Part shown: positions 16,521 through 26,250 of the stretch, one piece after another
Numbering within the stretch: the first letter of the stretch is position 1
How the letters are laid out: each line of letters opens with the position of its first letter
From: Haloferax mucosum ATCC BAA-1512
GTDB taxonomy: Archaea > Halobacteriota > Halobacteria > Halobacteriales > Haloferacaceae
Direction of reading: 5' to 3'
Assembly (NCBI RefSeq): GCF_000337815.1
Contig: NZ_AOLN01000013.1
Location: forward strand, 124,001 to 188,000
DNA length: 64,000 bases
Translations under genes and position numbers: made by a program
The notes under the pieces: generated by a model
Told to the model about the DNA's origin: nothing
Database searches by the model: none
What the model saw: the letters and a program-made list of their open reading frames with translations, nothing else

Positions 16521-17618
16521 CTACACGTCGTCCGGCGACGCCGACGAACTCGATTCGTCAGACGCCCCCGACGCACCCGCCGCATCTCCGTTTCCACCCG
16601 GTGGCGACGCGACGACGTGACGCCCGTCTTCTGACTCGTCGTCGAAGATGCGGACCGCGCCGCTCGTCTCGTCGAAGACGAGGTGCGTGTGCGGGTAGGC
16701 GAACTCGACGTTCGCATCGCTGTCTTCGAGGAGAGACCACAGTTTCGTCTGTACCTCCGACTGAATTTTAAGCATCTTGTACGGTTTCATCGCCCAGTAT
16801 CGGAGTCGCAAGAGAACGCCGTTGTCGGCGTACGATTCGATGTACGCGGTCGGCTTCGCCGGGTAGCGAGCGCTTCCGATTCGGATGTCCGGGCCGCCTT
16901 CGAGGACCTCTTCGCAGTCGCGGGCCGCGCGTTCGACCAGATTACGGGCGGTCGAGATGTCGGATTCGTAGGTGACGAGCACGTCGAGCGTCAAACGCGT
17001 GCGTTCGTCCTCGGCGGAGTAGTTGACGACGTCGCGGTTGCGGATGTTCGAGTTTGGCATGACGAGGAACGTGTTGTCGAGCGTGAACACCTTGGTGTAC
17101 CGGAGGTTGATCTCCTCTACGAACCCGCGGGTTCCGTTGTCGAGTTCGATCATGTCACCGATTTCGTAGGGTTGGTCGGCGAGGACGAACACTCCGTTGA
17201 CGACGCTCCCGACGATGGGTGCGAGAACGATACCGAGAACGGCCGAAAACACCGTCACAGAGAGGACGATGTTCCCGAGTTCGAGACCGAGGATGTTCGC
17301 GGCGGCCCCGATACCAGAGAGGATGATAGCGAGTCGGACGATCCGCAGAACCGTCTGTGCGACGCTCTGACGGGTGAACTGTCTGGCGACGGGGCGACCG
17401 AGCAGGCGGACGACGTACTTCGAGAGAACGACCGCCAACACGACGACGACGGCGGCCACGACGAGTCGCCAACCGGGAACCAACAGGAACTCGGGGACGA
17501 ACTCCGGCGGTTGTATCGCTCCCGATTGAAGCGCGACGAGTGGCAGGGACGACTCGGGAGTCGGCACCGCTCCGCTCCCGGCCGCCTGCACGCCTGTTCC
17601 CCCCTCGACTCCGTGCAT
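16521..17618 (-). CDS. MscS-family small-conductance mechanosensitive channel
   Basis: A 365-residue membrane channel that opens under membrane tension to release solutes. An N-terminal segment ([14 protein letters not shown]) leads to [37 protein letters not shown] and the pore helix [30 protein letters not shown]. The beta domain follows with [40 protein letters not shown], the MscS signature. The C-terminus is a long Ser/Asp/Gly tail. The start at the ATG at 17618 is chosen because sequence upstream is not hydrophobic and runs into the divergent trmB promoter. Confidence 0.9.
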   Translation of the reverse strand: MHGVEGGTGVQAAGSGAVPTPESSLPLVALQSGAIQPPEFVPEFLLVPGWRLVVAAVVVVLAVVLSKYVVRLLGRPVARQFTRQSVAQTVLRIVRLAIILSGIGAAANILGLELGNIVLSVTVFSAVLGIVLAPIVGSVVNGVFVLADQPYEIGDMIELDNGTRGFVEEINLRYTKVFTLDNTFLVMPNSNIRNRDVVNYSAEDERTRLTLDVLVTYESDISTARNLVERAARDCEEVLEGGPDIRIGSARYPAKPTAYIESYADNGVLLRLRYWAMKPYKMLKIQSEVQTKLWSLLEDSDANVEFAYPHTHLVFDETSGAVRIFDDESEDGRHVVASPPGGNGDAAGASGASDESSSSASPDDV

Positions 17619-17801
17619 GAGACTCGCAACGGGAAGGGGCGAAAAAAGGGTTGCCACTGCGGGGGTCCAGGATACGGTGGCGGGTCGCCGAGGGCGAACC
17701 GGAACTTCCAGATGCCCACGTGTGCAGGTGAGAGACACTGCCGCGTTCGATTCGGAGTCCAACACCGACTGCTGGTACCACCTGTTTTCGGAATTCTGTG
17801 C

Positions 17802-17828
17802 TACTCGCTTGTCAGTAAATGATTTAGG
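17802..17828 (+). promoter_or_regulatory. candidate TrmB operator and TATA box upstream of trmB
   Basis: TACT (17802-17805) and AGTA (17814-17817) form an inverted repeat with an 8-nt gap, close to the Halobacterium TrmB consensus TACT-N7/8-GAGTA. The AT-rich ATGATTTA just downstream (17820-17827) could be the TATA box for a nearly leaderless start at 17851. The inverted repeat is read directly; its use by TrmB is inference and would mean autoregulation. Confidence 0.4.
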
Positions 17829-17850
17829 TGATGCCGTACACGTCACGACC

Positions 17851-18912
17851 ATGGCTGACGAACTGCGGCTCACCATGGAGCGAGTCGGTGAGCGCTTCAA
17901 TCTCGGCGAGTACGAAATCGACGCGTACCTTGCCGTCCTCGAACACGGACAGTTGACGGCGAGCGAAATCGCCGACCGAACCAGTATCCCGCAACCTCGC
18001 GTGTACGACACGGTTCGAAGTCTCTCCGATCGTGGCCTCGTCGAACTCCGAGAGTCGCGGCCCATGAAAATCGTCGCGGTTGACCCCGACGATGCCTTCT
18101 CGAACGTCAAAACCTCCCTCGAAGAACTCATCGAGGAACTGGAGGCGCGCTACACGGCGCCCGCCAGAGACACAGAAGCAGTCTCGCTCGTCAAATCGCG
18201 CTCGACCATCCTCCGATACATCGAGGAAATCATCGAGGCGGCCGAGTACGAACTCGTGCTCTCTTTGACGCCGGACCTGCTCCGTCGCTTCCGTGACGAC
18301 CTCGCGGCGGCAATCGACAGCGGCGTCAGCATCGACCTGCTCGTCACGCCCGCCTCTCGCGCACCCGACCCGGACGAGTTCAACTACCTCGACGTGGCGA
18401 CGATCGCTCGCGCTCGCCGCGGTATCACCTCGCCCGTTCTCGCCGTCGCCGACGGCGAGTACTCGATTTACGCCACGCAGGACGCCCTCCGCGACGACCG
18501 CGACCGCTACGGCGTCATCTTCAACCGCTCCGCGCTCGGCTTCCTCGTCAGCGGGTTCTTCGGGACCGTTCTCTGGAGCACCGCCGAGACCATCGTTGCA
18601 AACGGCAAGCGCCGACCCTTCCCGCGCCGCTACGCCTCGATTCGCCGCGCCGTCAAGGACATCCGCGAAATCGAGGGCGACTTCTACGCCTCCGTCTCCG
18701 GCCGCGACGTCGAAACGGGCGACCCCATCGTCGTCGAAGGCCGCGTCATCGAGACGGCGTTCGAAGACACAGAAGAAGTCGCGTCGCTTCATATCGAGAC
18801 CGACGAAGGTATCGTCGAGGTCGGCGGTCTCGTCGCCGCACTCGAAGATATCGAAGGACAGGAAATCGTGCTCGGCCGCGACGAAGTGCCGGACCGCGAC
18901 CAGTTCGCCTGA
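17851..18912 (+). CDS. trmB: TrmB-family sugar-responsive transcription regulator
   Basis: A 353-residue regulator with an N-terminal winged helix (residues about 15-75: [48 protein letters not shown]), a coiled region, and the TrmB PLD-like and sugar-binding C-terminal part ([22 protein letters not shown] and VVEGRVIET). Family members control sugar uptake, glycolysis and gluconeogenesis in response to sugars. Its place beside a sugar ABC importer supports this. The start at MADELRLTM is chosen; a longer reading overlaps the mscS promoter. Confidence 0.92.
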   Translation: MADELRLTMERVGERFNLGEYEIDAYLAVLEHGQLTASEIADRTSIPQPRVYDTVRSLSDRGLVELRESRPMKIVAVDPDDAFSNVKTSLEELIEELEARYTAPARDTEAVSLVKSRSTILRYIEEIIEAAEYELVLSLTPDLLRRFRDDLAAAIDSGVSIDLLVTPASRAPDPDEFNYLDVATIARARRGITSPVLAVADGEYSIYATQDALRDDRDRYGVIFNRSALGFLVSGFFGTVLWSTAETIVANGKRRPFPRRYASIRRAVKDIREIEGDFYASVSGRDVETGDPIVVEGRVIETAFEDTEEVASLHIETDEGIVEVGGLVAALEDIEGQEIVLGRDEVPDRDQFA

Positions 18913-18962
18913 GTCGTAATCCGAGCGACCGGCGCTCCGCAGAGTACTAACGGACTTGGGTC

Positions 18963-19034
18963 GGACGCGGGTTCGGACTGGGACTCGGAATCAAACCCGG
19001 ACTGGGAATCAAACCCGGACTCGGATTCGAATCC
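18963..19034. repeat. 18-bp direct repeat, about four units, between convergent genes
   Basis: Three consecutive 18-bp units are clear: GGACTCGGAATCAAACCC (18981-18998), GGACTGGGAATCAAACCC (18999-19016) and GGACTCGGATTCGAATCC (19017-19034). A more diverged unit precedes them at 18963-18980. The array ends 13 bp from the end of the zinc-ribbon membrane gene and lies past the trmB stop. The period is a multiple of three, but no gene with normal composition reads through it. Confidence 0.75.
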
Positions 19035-19047
19035 GAACGCTCGACCA

Positions 19048-19842
19048 CTATTCTTCGTGGAACTCGTAGACGACCGCGCCGCAGTCGACACAGCCGAGCA
19101 CGTCGTGTTCCGGCGAGTCGTGGAGTCCGGCAGTGCCGCCACAGCAATTTCGAGTCGTCGTCTCTTCGACCGGACCGCCGCACTCTGGACACACGTCGGC
19201 AAACATTCGCATCGGCTCTGTCGCGGCGAGCGCGACCATCGAGTCAACCCCGCGTTCGACCACAGTGTAGAGCGTCGCCACGTCCGCGATTGCTTGCGGG
19301 CGCGAGAGCCACACCGACATGGACGGGCCGTCGATGGAGAAGCCGTCGAATTCGGGTGCGACCGTCGCTTCGAACGGGAGGGCGCTCGCAACCGCGTCGG
19401 CGACGTCTTCGTCCGATGCCGTCCGGAGCGTCGCCATCGTCTCTTCCCACTCGCCGCGGGCGTCGTCTGTCAAAAACAGGCCGTCTTCATCTTCCACCAA
19501 CACGTCCGCGTTCAGGAGCGTCGAGAGCATCACGTCAGGGCTGACGTTGGCGTCGAGCGATTCTGACTGTCGGGTGTCGTCCTCGCCGTGGCCGAAGACG
19601 CCGCCGAGACCCACCGCCGCGACGAGCGGCGGCGCAAACGAGGGCGTGCCGGGGACGACGTACCCCCAAAAGTAGACGAAAAGCGCCCCGACGGCGACGG
19701 CGACGAATCCGGCGACCGGAAGCCAGACGACGCCGAGAGCCAACCCGACGAGCACGACGACGAAGACGTTGACCGCGGTACACGGCAGACACCGATTCTC
19801 GCCGGTGTGTTCGGAGTGTTTGAGTGTGTCTATGACAGACAT
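19048..19842 (-). CDS. membrane protein with C-terminal zinc ribbon, unknown function
   Basis: A 264-residue protein I do not recognise as a named family. Near the N-terminus is a CLPC pair (ENRCLPCTAVN), then two close hydrophobic segments (VFVVVLVGLALGVVWLPVAG and FVAVAVGALFVYFWGYVV), a cytosolic helical region, and at the C-terminus DVCPECGGPVEE, NCCGG and GCVDCGAVVYEF, a treble-clef or ribbon-type zinc site. It is the most distal gene after the importer and dehydrogenase genes on this strand, so it may share their transcript. It converges on trmB. Confidence 0.72.
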   Translation of the reverse strand: MSVIDTLKHSEHTGENRCLPCTAVNVFVVVLVGLALGVVWLPVAGFVAVAVGALFVYFWGYVVPGTPSFAPPLVAAVGLGGVFGHGEDDTRQSESLDANVSPDVMLSTLLNADVLVEDEDGLFLTDDARGEWEETMATLRTASDEDVADAVASALPFEATVAPEFDGFSIDGPSMSVWLSRPQAIADVATLYTVVERGVDSMVALAATEPMRMFADVCPECGGPVEETTTRNCCGGTAGLHDSPEHDVLGCVDCGAVVYEFHEE

Positions 19843-19869
19843 GCTGGAAGTGTTTCGCTGTTTGGAGGG

Positions 19870-20958
19870 TTAGTTCACCGGCGGCGTCTCGACGGTGTCG
19901 AGGCGGACCGCACGGCCCGTCTCGGACGACTGATAGATAGCGTCGATGACGCGCTGGACGGCGAGTCCCTGTTCGACCGTATTGCGGCCGGGGTGTTCGC
20001 CCGCCGCAACCGCGTCGAGGAAGACCGCCTGTTCGCTCTTGTGGGTGTCGTTGCGCTGTGTCTCCACGTCGGCAGTCGAGAGGTGGTTTCCGCCGCCGAC
20101 ACCGCCCTCGTAGAATTCGAGGTCGTGGCTCGCGCGGTCGAATCGGACGCCGCCTTCGGTACCGCGGAGGAAGAACTCGTCGTTGGTCGGGCGGTTCGTC
20201 GCCCACGCGACTTCGAGGGAGATTGTCGTTCCCTCGGCGGTGCGGATGAACGCGGTCGCGGAGTCGTCAACGTCGAACCCTTCCGGGCCGACATCGTCGC
20301 CCCACATCTCGACGAAGGTGTAGTCGTCGCGGTCGCCGAACTCAGAGCGGGTGACGCCCGAGACCTCGACGACCTCGGGGAAGTCGAGGAAGTAAAGCGC
20401 GAGGTCGATGGCGTGGACGCCGATGTCGATGAGCGACCCGCCGCCGGCGACGTCTTTCGAGGTGAACCACGAGCCACGGCCGGGAATCCCGCGGCGGCGG
20501 ACGTAGTTGGCCTCGACGTGCGTGATGTCGCCGAAGCGGCCGTTTTCGTAGTGGTGGCGGACGACTTCGACCGGGTTCGCAAAGCGGTTGTTGAACCCGA
20601 CCATGCAGAATCCGTCCGCTTGCTCGGCGGCGTCGGCGATTCGCTCCGCGGATTCGAGCGAGTGTGCGAGCGGTTTTTCGAGCAGTACGTCGAGTCCCGC
20701 GTCGAGCGCGGCGACGGCGTACTCCTCGTGGAAGCGGTTCGGCGTCGTGATGATGACCGCATCGACGTTGTCGAACAACTCCGCTTTCTCTTCGTAGGTA
20801 TTCACGTCGTACTTCTCTCCGAACTGGCGACGGGCGTCTGCCTGAATGTCGAGACCGCCGACGAGGGTGGCACCGAGGTCGAGCAGACGGTCCGCGTGGT
20901 GATGGCCGATGTTTCCGAGTCCGACGATTCCGACTCGGGTCGATGACGATGTACTCAT
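19870..20958 (-). CDS. Gfo/Idh/MocA-family oxidoreductase
   Basis: A 362-residue NAD(P)-dependent dehydrogenase. The Rossmann phosphate loop is VGIVGLGNIGHHHADRLLDLGA; LLEKPLAHSLESAERI is the EKP motif with the catalytic lysine; GGGSLIDIGVHAIDLALYFL is the C-terminal-domain signature with the catalytic Asp and His. Substrates in this family are sugars, inositols and their derivatives. Its position downstream of a sugar ABC importer suggests that it acts on the imported compound. A weak AT-rich stretch before the ATG may be its own promoter. Confidence 0.9.
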   Translation of the reverse strand: MSTSSSTRVGIVGLGNIGHHHADRLLDLGATLVGGLDIQADARRQFGEKYDVNTYEEKAELFDNVDAVIITTPNRFHEEYAVAALDAGLDVLLEKPLAHSLESAERIADAAEQADGFCMVGFNNRFANPVEVVRHHYENGRFGDITHVEANYVRRRGIPGRGSWFTSKDVAGGGSLIDIGVHAIDLALYFLDFPEVVEVSGVTRSEFGDRDDYTFVEMWGDDVGPEGFDVDDSATAFIRTAEGTTISLEVAWATNRPTNDEFFLRGTEGGVRFDRASHDLEFYEGGVGGGNHLSTADVETQRNDTHKSEQAVFLDAVAAGEHPGRNTVEQGLAVQRVIDAIYQSSETGRAVRLDTVETPPVN

Positions 20959-21072
20959 GAGACGATTATTAACTACTACTGGTGTTAAGTTTCACGTTCT
21001 TTAGGCTGATTTACCGGAAGCCGCGATGGAGCCGGCGATGCCGCCGATATCGACGGCCGACGGCGACTCAGT

Positions 21073-21276
21073 TTAGTAGAGTTGTTCCTCGCGTTCCTTC
21101 CGTTCTTGTTCGCGTTGCTGTTCTTCTTTCAACTGCCTGCGGCCGCGGAGGTACTGCCGACCCTTCGGGATGAACTTGTTTTTCACGTCGAGGACGAACG
21201 AAACGATGCCGTACGCCCAGAAGAAAAACAGGACTGTCATCCCGCCGAGATAGAGCAGGCCGAGTTCGGTAACCAT
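21073..21276 (-). CDS. small membrane protein with charged coiled-coil tail
   Basis: A 67-residue protein with one hydrophobic segment (MVTELGLLYLGGMTVLFFFWAYGIVSFVLDV) followed by a basic hinge (KNKFIPKGRQYLRGRRQ) and a highly charged helix (LKEEQQREQERKEREEQLY). No known domain. It lies between the importer ATPase and the dehydrogenase on the same strand, with 182 bp of spacer to the ATPase gene. It is a candidate accessory subunit or adaptor of the importer. The start at 21276 is the first ATG that gives the hydrophobic segment; an upstream extension is low-complexity. Confidence 0.65.
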   Translation of the reverse strand: MVTELGLLYLGGMTVLFFFWAYGIVSFVLDVKNKFIPKGRQYLRGRRQLKEEQQREQERKEREEQLY

Positions 21277-21458
21277 GGTGTGGATGCTGTGAGTGTCGTG
21301 TGGTCGTTTGGTTCGGTTCTGTGCGAGTTCGACGGTGTGGTGTTCGGTGCGGGCCGCGCCGTCCATCGGGTTTCGGTGGTTCGATGAGAGGGGCTTGGCA
21401 GGTGGTCAGTCGGACGGTGGGAGGGTGTTCGGGAGACAGCGGACACCTGAGTCGTCCG

Positions 21459-22646
21459 TCAGTCGTCGCTTTCTGCCTCCGTGCCGGGCGCGCCGCTCGC
21501 CTGAACCATGCTCTCGATACCGTGGCTGAGCGCTTTTCCGGTCTCCGTATCGAAGAGGTGGACCCTGGTGCGGTCGAGGATGACCGTCACGTCTTCGTCT
21601 TCTTCGACGTCCGTGTCGGGTGAGACGCTCATCAGCAGTTGGTCGTTGATGACACCGGTCGCGTCTTCGAGGTCGGCGTGTGCCTCCTCCGAGAGCTTCA
21701 GGTAGACGAAGATTTCGTCGCCCATCGGCTCCAATACGTCGGTCATCGCGTCGATTTGGTGACTCGGGTTTGCCACCTGTCGCTCGTCTTCGATGAGGTA
21801 GACGTCCTCCGGGCGGATACCCATCGTCACGTCGGTTCCGACCTCGACGCCGATTTCCGCGGGGTCGAACTCGACGTTGATGTACGTCGATTCGAACCCG
21901 TAGTCGGTTACCTCGCCGTCGAGGAAGTTCATCGACGGCGACCCGATGAACCCGGCGACGAACAGGTTCGCAGGCTCGTTGTAACAGACCAACGGCGGGT
22001 CGATTTGCTGGAGTCGCCCCGAGTCGATGACGGCGATGCGGTCGGACATCGTCATCGCCTCCGCTTGGTCGTGGGTGACGTAGATGATGGTCGTGTCCAG
22101 TTCCTTGTGGAGGCGTTGGAGTTCCGTCCGCATGTGGACGCGAAGCTTCGCGTCGAGGTTCGCCAGCGGTTCGTCCATGAGGAACACGCCGGGATTTCGG
22201 ACGATTGCGCGGGCAATAGCGACGCGCTGGCGCTGGCCACCGGACATCTCGTCGGGCATGCGTTCGAGCATCCCCTCAAGTTGAACGACGTCGGCGGCGC
22301 GTTCGACCCGGCGTTGAATCTCTTCTTTGTCGTAGTTTCGGAGGCGAAGCCCGAAGGAGATGTTGTCGTAGACATTCATGTGCGGGAATAGCGCGATGTT
22401 TTGGAACACCATCGCCACTCCGCGGTCCTTCGGCGGGAGATTCGTGACCTCGCGGTCGCCGATGAAGACCTCACCCTCTGAGGGGATGGTCAACCCGGCT
22501 ATCATCTCCATCGTCGTCGATTTTCCGCACCCCGACGGACCGACGAGACAGATGAATTCGCCGTCCTGAATTTCGAGGTTCATGTCGTCAACTGCCGTTA
22601 CATCGCCGTAGTGCTTGCTTACGTGTTCGAGTTTAACGTCTCCCAT
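21459..22646 (-). CDS. sugar ABC importer ATPase (MalK/UgpC type)
   Basis: A 395-residue ATPase of the CUT1 class. Walker A is GPSGCGKST, the Q-loop is VFQNIALFPHMNVYDNI, the signature is MSGGQRQR, Walker B is VFLMDEPLANLD and the H-loop is THDQAEAMTMSD. The C-terminal part is the TOBE domain (MGIRPEDVYLIEDE) that carries regulation in MalK proteins. The last residues form an acidic tail. The start MGDVKLEHVSKHYG follows the permease stop by 2 bp. It energises the importer with the two permeases upstream. Confidence 0.95.
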   Translation of the reverse strand: MGDVKLEHVSKHYGDVTAVDDMNLEIQDGEFICLVGPSGCGKSTTMEMIAGLTIPSEGEVFIGDREVTNLPPKDRGVAMVFQNIALFPHMNVYDNISFGLRLRNYDKEEIQRRVERAADVVQLEGMLERMPDEMSGGQRQRVAIARAIVRNPGVFLMDEPLANLDAKLRVHMRTELQRLHKELDTTIIYVTHDQAEAMTMSDRIAVIDSGRLQQIDPPLVCYNEPANLFVAGFIGSPSMNFLDGEVTDYGFESTYINVEFDPAEIGVEVGTDVTMGIRPEDVYLIEDERQVANPSHQIDAMTDVLEPMGDEIFVYLKLSEEAHADLEDATGVINDQLLMSVSPDTDVEEDEDVTVILDRTRVHLFDTETGKALSHGIESMVQASGAPGTEAESDD

Positions 22647-22648
22647 GG

Positions 22649-23608
22649 TTACTCTTTCAGTGCTCCTGCAGTCAGTCCACTCACGATACGCTCCTGTGCG
22701 ATTATGACAAGGATGGCCACGGGTAAGACTCCCACGATGGAAGCGGCGGCCATCAGGTTGAACGGGGTGTCGAACTGGCCCTGATATTTCAGGATACCGG
22801 CGACAATCGGTGCCCACGAGCCGGCTTCGCCGTTGTTCATCAAGAACGAGAAGAAGAACTCGTTGTACACGGAGATGAACGTGAGCACTCCCGCGGTAGC
22901 GACGCCGGGTGCCGAAAGCGGCACGATGACGCGGAACAGCGCCCCGAGCCGTGTCGTTCCTTCGACTCGCGCCGCGTCCTCCAACCCGTCTGGAATCTGT
23001 CCGTAGAAGGTCGTGAGGATGAATATCGACAGTGGTAGGAACAGCGCGCTGAACGGGAACACCATCGGTGCGGGCGTGTTGAACAGGTCCGGCGACGAAA
23101 CGGTCACAGAGCCGATGCTGATGGCGGTGTTGCCGGTGAACAGTTCGAAAAGCGGGATGAGGAACGCCGCCGGTGGGAAGTACGAGATGGCAAGAATGCC
23201 GAGCATGAGTATGCCCTTCCCGGGGAATCGCAGGCGTCCGAAGACGTAGCCGGCGAGACTTGCGATGAGCAACACGAGCACCGTCGTCGTGATGCCGAGC
23301 ACGAAGCTATTGAACATGTACCAGTGGAACGGCACCCGCTGGAACATCTCGATGAACACGGTCAGGTTGAACCCTTTCGGGAGCAGGCCCATGTTCGAAA
23401 TCAGGTTGTTCGGCGTGAGCGCCAAGACGAGAAGCCAGTAGAACGGGAACAGCGTCGTGACGAGGAAGAACACCATTGCGACGTAGAACATCGAACGGTA
23501 GGCTCTATCCGGGTTCTTGATGGCCGTATTGACCCACCGACCGAGCGGGCCGCGTTTCATCTCTGCGTCGTCGGCACCGAGGCCGATTCCGGGGTTTTCG
23601 TTCGACAT
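22649..23608 (-). CDS. sugar ABC importer permease (MalG type)
   Basis: A 319-residue permease with about six transmembrane helices. The EAA loop that docks the ATPase reads LEDAARVEGTTRLGALFRVIVPLSAPG. The C-terminus, ERIVSGLTAGALKE, is the typical MalG ending. The ATG at 23608 (MSNENPGIG) is preferred to one five codons upstream because it falls 1 bp after the preceding permease stop. Together with the other permease it forms the sugar channel. Confidence 0.94.
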   Translation of the reverse strand: MSNENPGIGLGADDAEMKRGPLGRWVNTAIKNPDRAYRSMFYVAMVFFLVTTLFPFYWLLVLALTPNNLISNMGLLPKGFNLTVFIEMFQRVPFHWYMFNSFVLGITTTVLVLLIASLAGYVFGRLRFPGKGILMLGILAISYFPPAAFLIPLFELFTGNTAISIGSVTVSSPDLFNTPAPMVFPFSALFLPLSIFILTTFYGQIPDGLEDAARVEGTTRLGALFRVIVPLSAPGVATAGVLTFISVYNEFFFSFLMNNGEAGSWAPIVAGILKYQGQFDTPFNLMAAASIVGVLPVAILVIIAQERIVSGLTAGALKE

Positions 23609-23609
23609 G

Positions 23610-24635
23610 TTAGACTCCCTCACTTGCGAAGTTCACGATGTAGACCGACACCACGATGGCGATGATGCCGGCGGTGATGAACGCGACTGTCGCCGACGTT
23701 CCGTACAGTGGCGTGTTGAACGTCGTCACGACGAGACACGACAGCGACGGGACGGTCTGACAGCCGGCCATCGTCTCGATGATACCGTAGACGCGCATCG
23801 CGTCGATGGTGCGGAACAGCATCGCAACCAGTACCGTCGGCAGGATGAGCGGGAAGGTAATCAGCTTGAACTGTTGCCAGCGTGACGCGCCCGCGACCTT
23901 CGCCACGTCGTAGAGCGAGCGGTCGATGCTCTGCATTCCGGCGAGGATGAGAAGCGCCATGAACGCGCTCGTCTTCCACACGTCGGCGACGATGATGAGG
24001 AACAGCGAGTCAGCGGTGTCGCGCAGTGGCGTCGTTCCGATGAAACCGAGTTGATTCAACAGCGCCGGGTTTTCGCTCGTGCCGACGAGGAACCCGATGT
24101 TCGGCTGGAACATCAGGAAGAAGATCATTCCTTGGATGACGATGGGTACCGCCCAGGGGATGATGATAGCGACACGGACCCACCTTCGACCACGGAAGTC
24201 CTGGTCTAAGATGAGTGCTTGACCGAAGCCGATGAGCGTTTCGAACAGCACACTGAACGCGGTGAAGATGAGCGTCACCATGAGTGCGCTTGAGTAGATG
24301 TCCGTGACGAAAGGGAACTCCGTGCTGAACGTCGGAAGGAACGCCGACGGAAGTGCGAAGTTCCGCGCGCCGGTGAACAGGTCGATGTAGTTCTGCAACC
24401 CGACGAACTCGCCAAGCCGCGCGGTCCCCGTCAGCCGGTCGGCGAAAAGCGACATGCTGAACGTCGATGCCAGCGGGTAGACCGCGATGACGCCCAAGAG
24501 GATGAGTGCGGGGGCGAGAAGCAGGTACGCGAACTGTGTCTCCGAGAGCATCTCCATCCAGTTGATGACCGACGCGTAGGGGCCGGTTCGTCGGGGCTCG
24601 GAAATCGCCTCCCCGGATTGTTGTTCTGTAGCCAT
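23610..24635 (-). CDS. sugar ABC importer permease (MalF type)
   Basis: A 341-residue permease, six or more transmembrane helices, that pairs with the MalG-type permease. After a soluble N-terminus (MATEQQSGEAISEPRR) come FAYLLLAPALILLGVIAVYPL, VTLIFTAFSVLFETLIGFG and VAIIIPWAVPIVIQGMIFFL. The ATPase-docking loop is LYDVAKVAGASRWQQFKLITFPLILP. It lies 48 bp downstream of the binding-protein gene and is expected to be co-transcribed with it. Confidence 0.94.
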   Translation of the reverse strand: MATEQQSGEAISEPRRTGPYASVINWMEMLSETQFAYLLLAPALILLGVIAVYPLASTFSMSLFADRLTGTARLGEFVGLQNYIDLFTGARNFALPSAFLPTFSTEFPFVTDIYSSALMVTLIFTAFSVLFETLIGFGQALILDQDFRGRRWVRVAIIIPWAVPIVIQGMIFFLMFQPNIGFLVGTSENPALLNQLGFIGTTPLRDTADSLFLIIVADVWKTSAFMALLILAGMQSIDRSLYDVAKVAGASRWQQFKLITFPLILPTVLVAMLFRTIDAMRVYGIIETMAGCQTVPSLSCLVVTTFNTPLYGTSATVAFITAGIIAIVVSVYIVNFASEGV

Positions 24636-24683
24636 GTCAAATGGTAACTTGTATATTTATTTGTGGATTCTCTGGACGTTGGG

Positions 24684-26228
24684 TTAGGCGTTTTGCTCGA
24701 TCTGTTCGAGTTGCGACGCGAGGTCAGACATTGCCTGTTCGGGCGACTTCTCCTGTGCGTACGCGGCGTTGACTTCCTGAGCGATGCGACCGGACTGCTG
24801 TGGCCAGACGACGGTGACGGGACGGGGAATCGCGTTCTCGCCGGCAACCTTCAGCGCGTCAAGGTGGCGGCCGACGATTTCGACTTCGGCGGCTTCGTCG
24901 GAGTCGAGAAGCGACGGACGCGGCGGAATCCAGCCGATGATGCGGAACAGATCGAGTTGGAACTGTTCGTCTTGCATCGTTCGAAGCACTTGCACCGCGG
25001 CCTGCTTCTGTGCGTCCGACGAGTTCGGATTCATCGTCATGTGCCAGCCACCGAGGGCGGCGACGGGTCCGCCGGTCCCCTCGTACTGGGCCTCGTCGGC
25101 CGTGACGCCGTACGGAATCGGCATGACGCCGAGGTCCTCGCCGAAGCCGGTCTGGTCGTTCTCCTCGGACGGCTCTGCGCCGTTGATGACGATGGAGTAC
25201 GGCCAGTTGCGGTGCATAATCGCGTTGCCGGTCGTAAACGGTTGCCGCGACGGTTCTTCGGTCCACTGAAGAACCGCCTCCGGTGCGACCTTCCCCGTGA
25301 TGCCGTCGAGAGCGTGTTCGTCGTCCTCGCCGTGGATGAGAGTTCGAACCATCCGGATGGAGTCGAGGACCGGCTCTTCTTCGACCGTAATCGGGCGGTC
25401 GCCGACGGGACCGAAGAGGTTCTCGCGGCCACCGAAGTACGCGCCACCGTAAGAGGTCATGAACTCGTTGAAGTCACAGCACGAAAGTCCCTCGTAGACG
25501 TTCGCTTGGAACGTGTATCCGTACTGGATGTCAGGGTTGGCTTCGAGCGCTTCGCTCGTGATTCGTGAGAAGTCCTCCCACGACATCGACTCGGTCGCCC
25601 ACGTGTCGAAGTCGTCGTCAGTGTAGCCCGCGTTTCGAAGCAGGTCCTTTCGATACTGCATCGTCGGGAAGTCAGGGAACAACGGTTGGCCGTAGAGGTC
25701 ACCGTTGACCCCTTTGGCGGTTGCGACGCTCGCCTCGAAATACTCGTTTTCGACCGTCTCGGTCAGTTCGGACGGGAGCGACTGTGTGAAGTTCTGGAGT
25801 TGGTTGCGTGCGATGAACGGAATCGTCCACCCGCTGTCCATCATCAGCAACGTCGGTTCCGACCGGCCGCCGGACAACCACTGCTGGTATTGGGCCTGTC
25901 GGTTATCGGTTACCTGCGACCCGGCGATGATGTCAAGCGAGATATTATCTGGCAAACCAGCGTCGCGGAGCGCTTGGAAGACCTCGTCTTCGGCGTCCGC
26001 AACGCGGGTGTCCGCCGCCCACTGAACCGTGATGTCTTCGGTCGGCGCGTCGGTGTTAATCGGCGTATCCGTGTCTCCGTCGCCGTTTCCGCCGCCGTTT
26101 CCGTCGCCGCCACCCGTGCTAATACAACCGGCAAGACCAACAGCGACGCCTGACGCGCCAGCGGCCTTGACGAAGCTACGGCGAGAAACTCTGGCCCGAG
26201 TACCTGTGTGTGAGTCAGTATCAACCAT
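24684..26228 (-). CDS. sugar ABC importer substrate-binding lipoprotein (Tat-exported)
   Basis: A 514-residue extracytoplasmic solute-binding protein of the family 1 type. The twin-arginine signal is SRRSFVKAAGASGVAVGLAGC; the cysteine is in a lipobox (LAGC), so the protein should be folded in the cytosol, exported by Tat and anchored by lipid. A Gly/Asn/Asp linker follows. The remaining sequence has the two-lobed binding-protein pattern (QYRKDLLRNAGYTDDDFDTWATESMSW is typical). The ligand cannot be read from sequence; the neighbouring TrmB regulator and dehydrogenase suggest a sugar or oligosaccharide. First gene of the importer operon. Confidence 0.93.
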   Translation of the reverse strand: MVDTDSHTGTRARVSRRSFVKAAGASGVAVGLAGCISTGGGDGNGGGNGDGDTDTPINTDAPTEDITVQWAADTRVADAEDEVFQALRDAGLPDNISLDIIAGSQVTDNRQAQYQQWLSGGRSEPTLLMMDSGWTIPFIARNQLQNFTQSLPSELTETVENEYFEASVATAKGVNGDLYGQPLFPDFPTMQYRKDLLRNAGYTDDDFDTWATESMSWEDFSRITSEALEANPDIQYGYTFQANVYEGLSCCDFNEFMTSYGGAYFGGRENLFGPVGDRPITVEEEPVLDSIRMVRTLIHGEDDEHALDGITGKVAPEAVLQWTEEPSRQPFTTGNAIMHRNWPYSIVINGAEPSEENDQTGFGEDLGVMPIPYGVTADEAQYEGTGGPVAALGGWHMTMNPNSSDAQKQAAVQVLRTMQDEQFQLDLFRIIGWIPPRPSLLDSDEAAEVEIVGRHLDALKVAGENAIPRPVTVVWPQQSGRIAQEVNAAYAQEKSPEQAMSDLASQLEQIEQNA

Positions 26229-26250
26229 TACAGTTTGTAACCTACAATTA

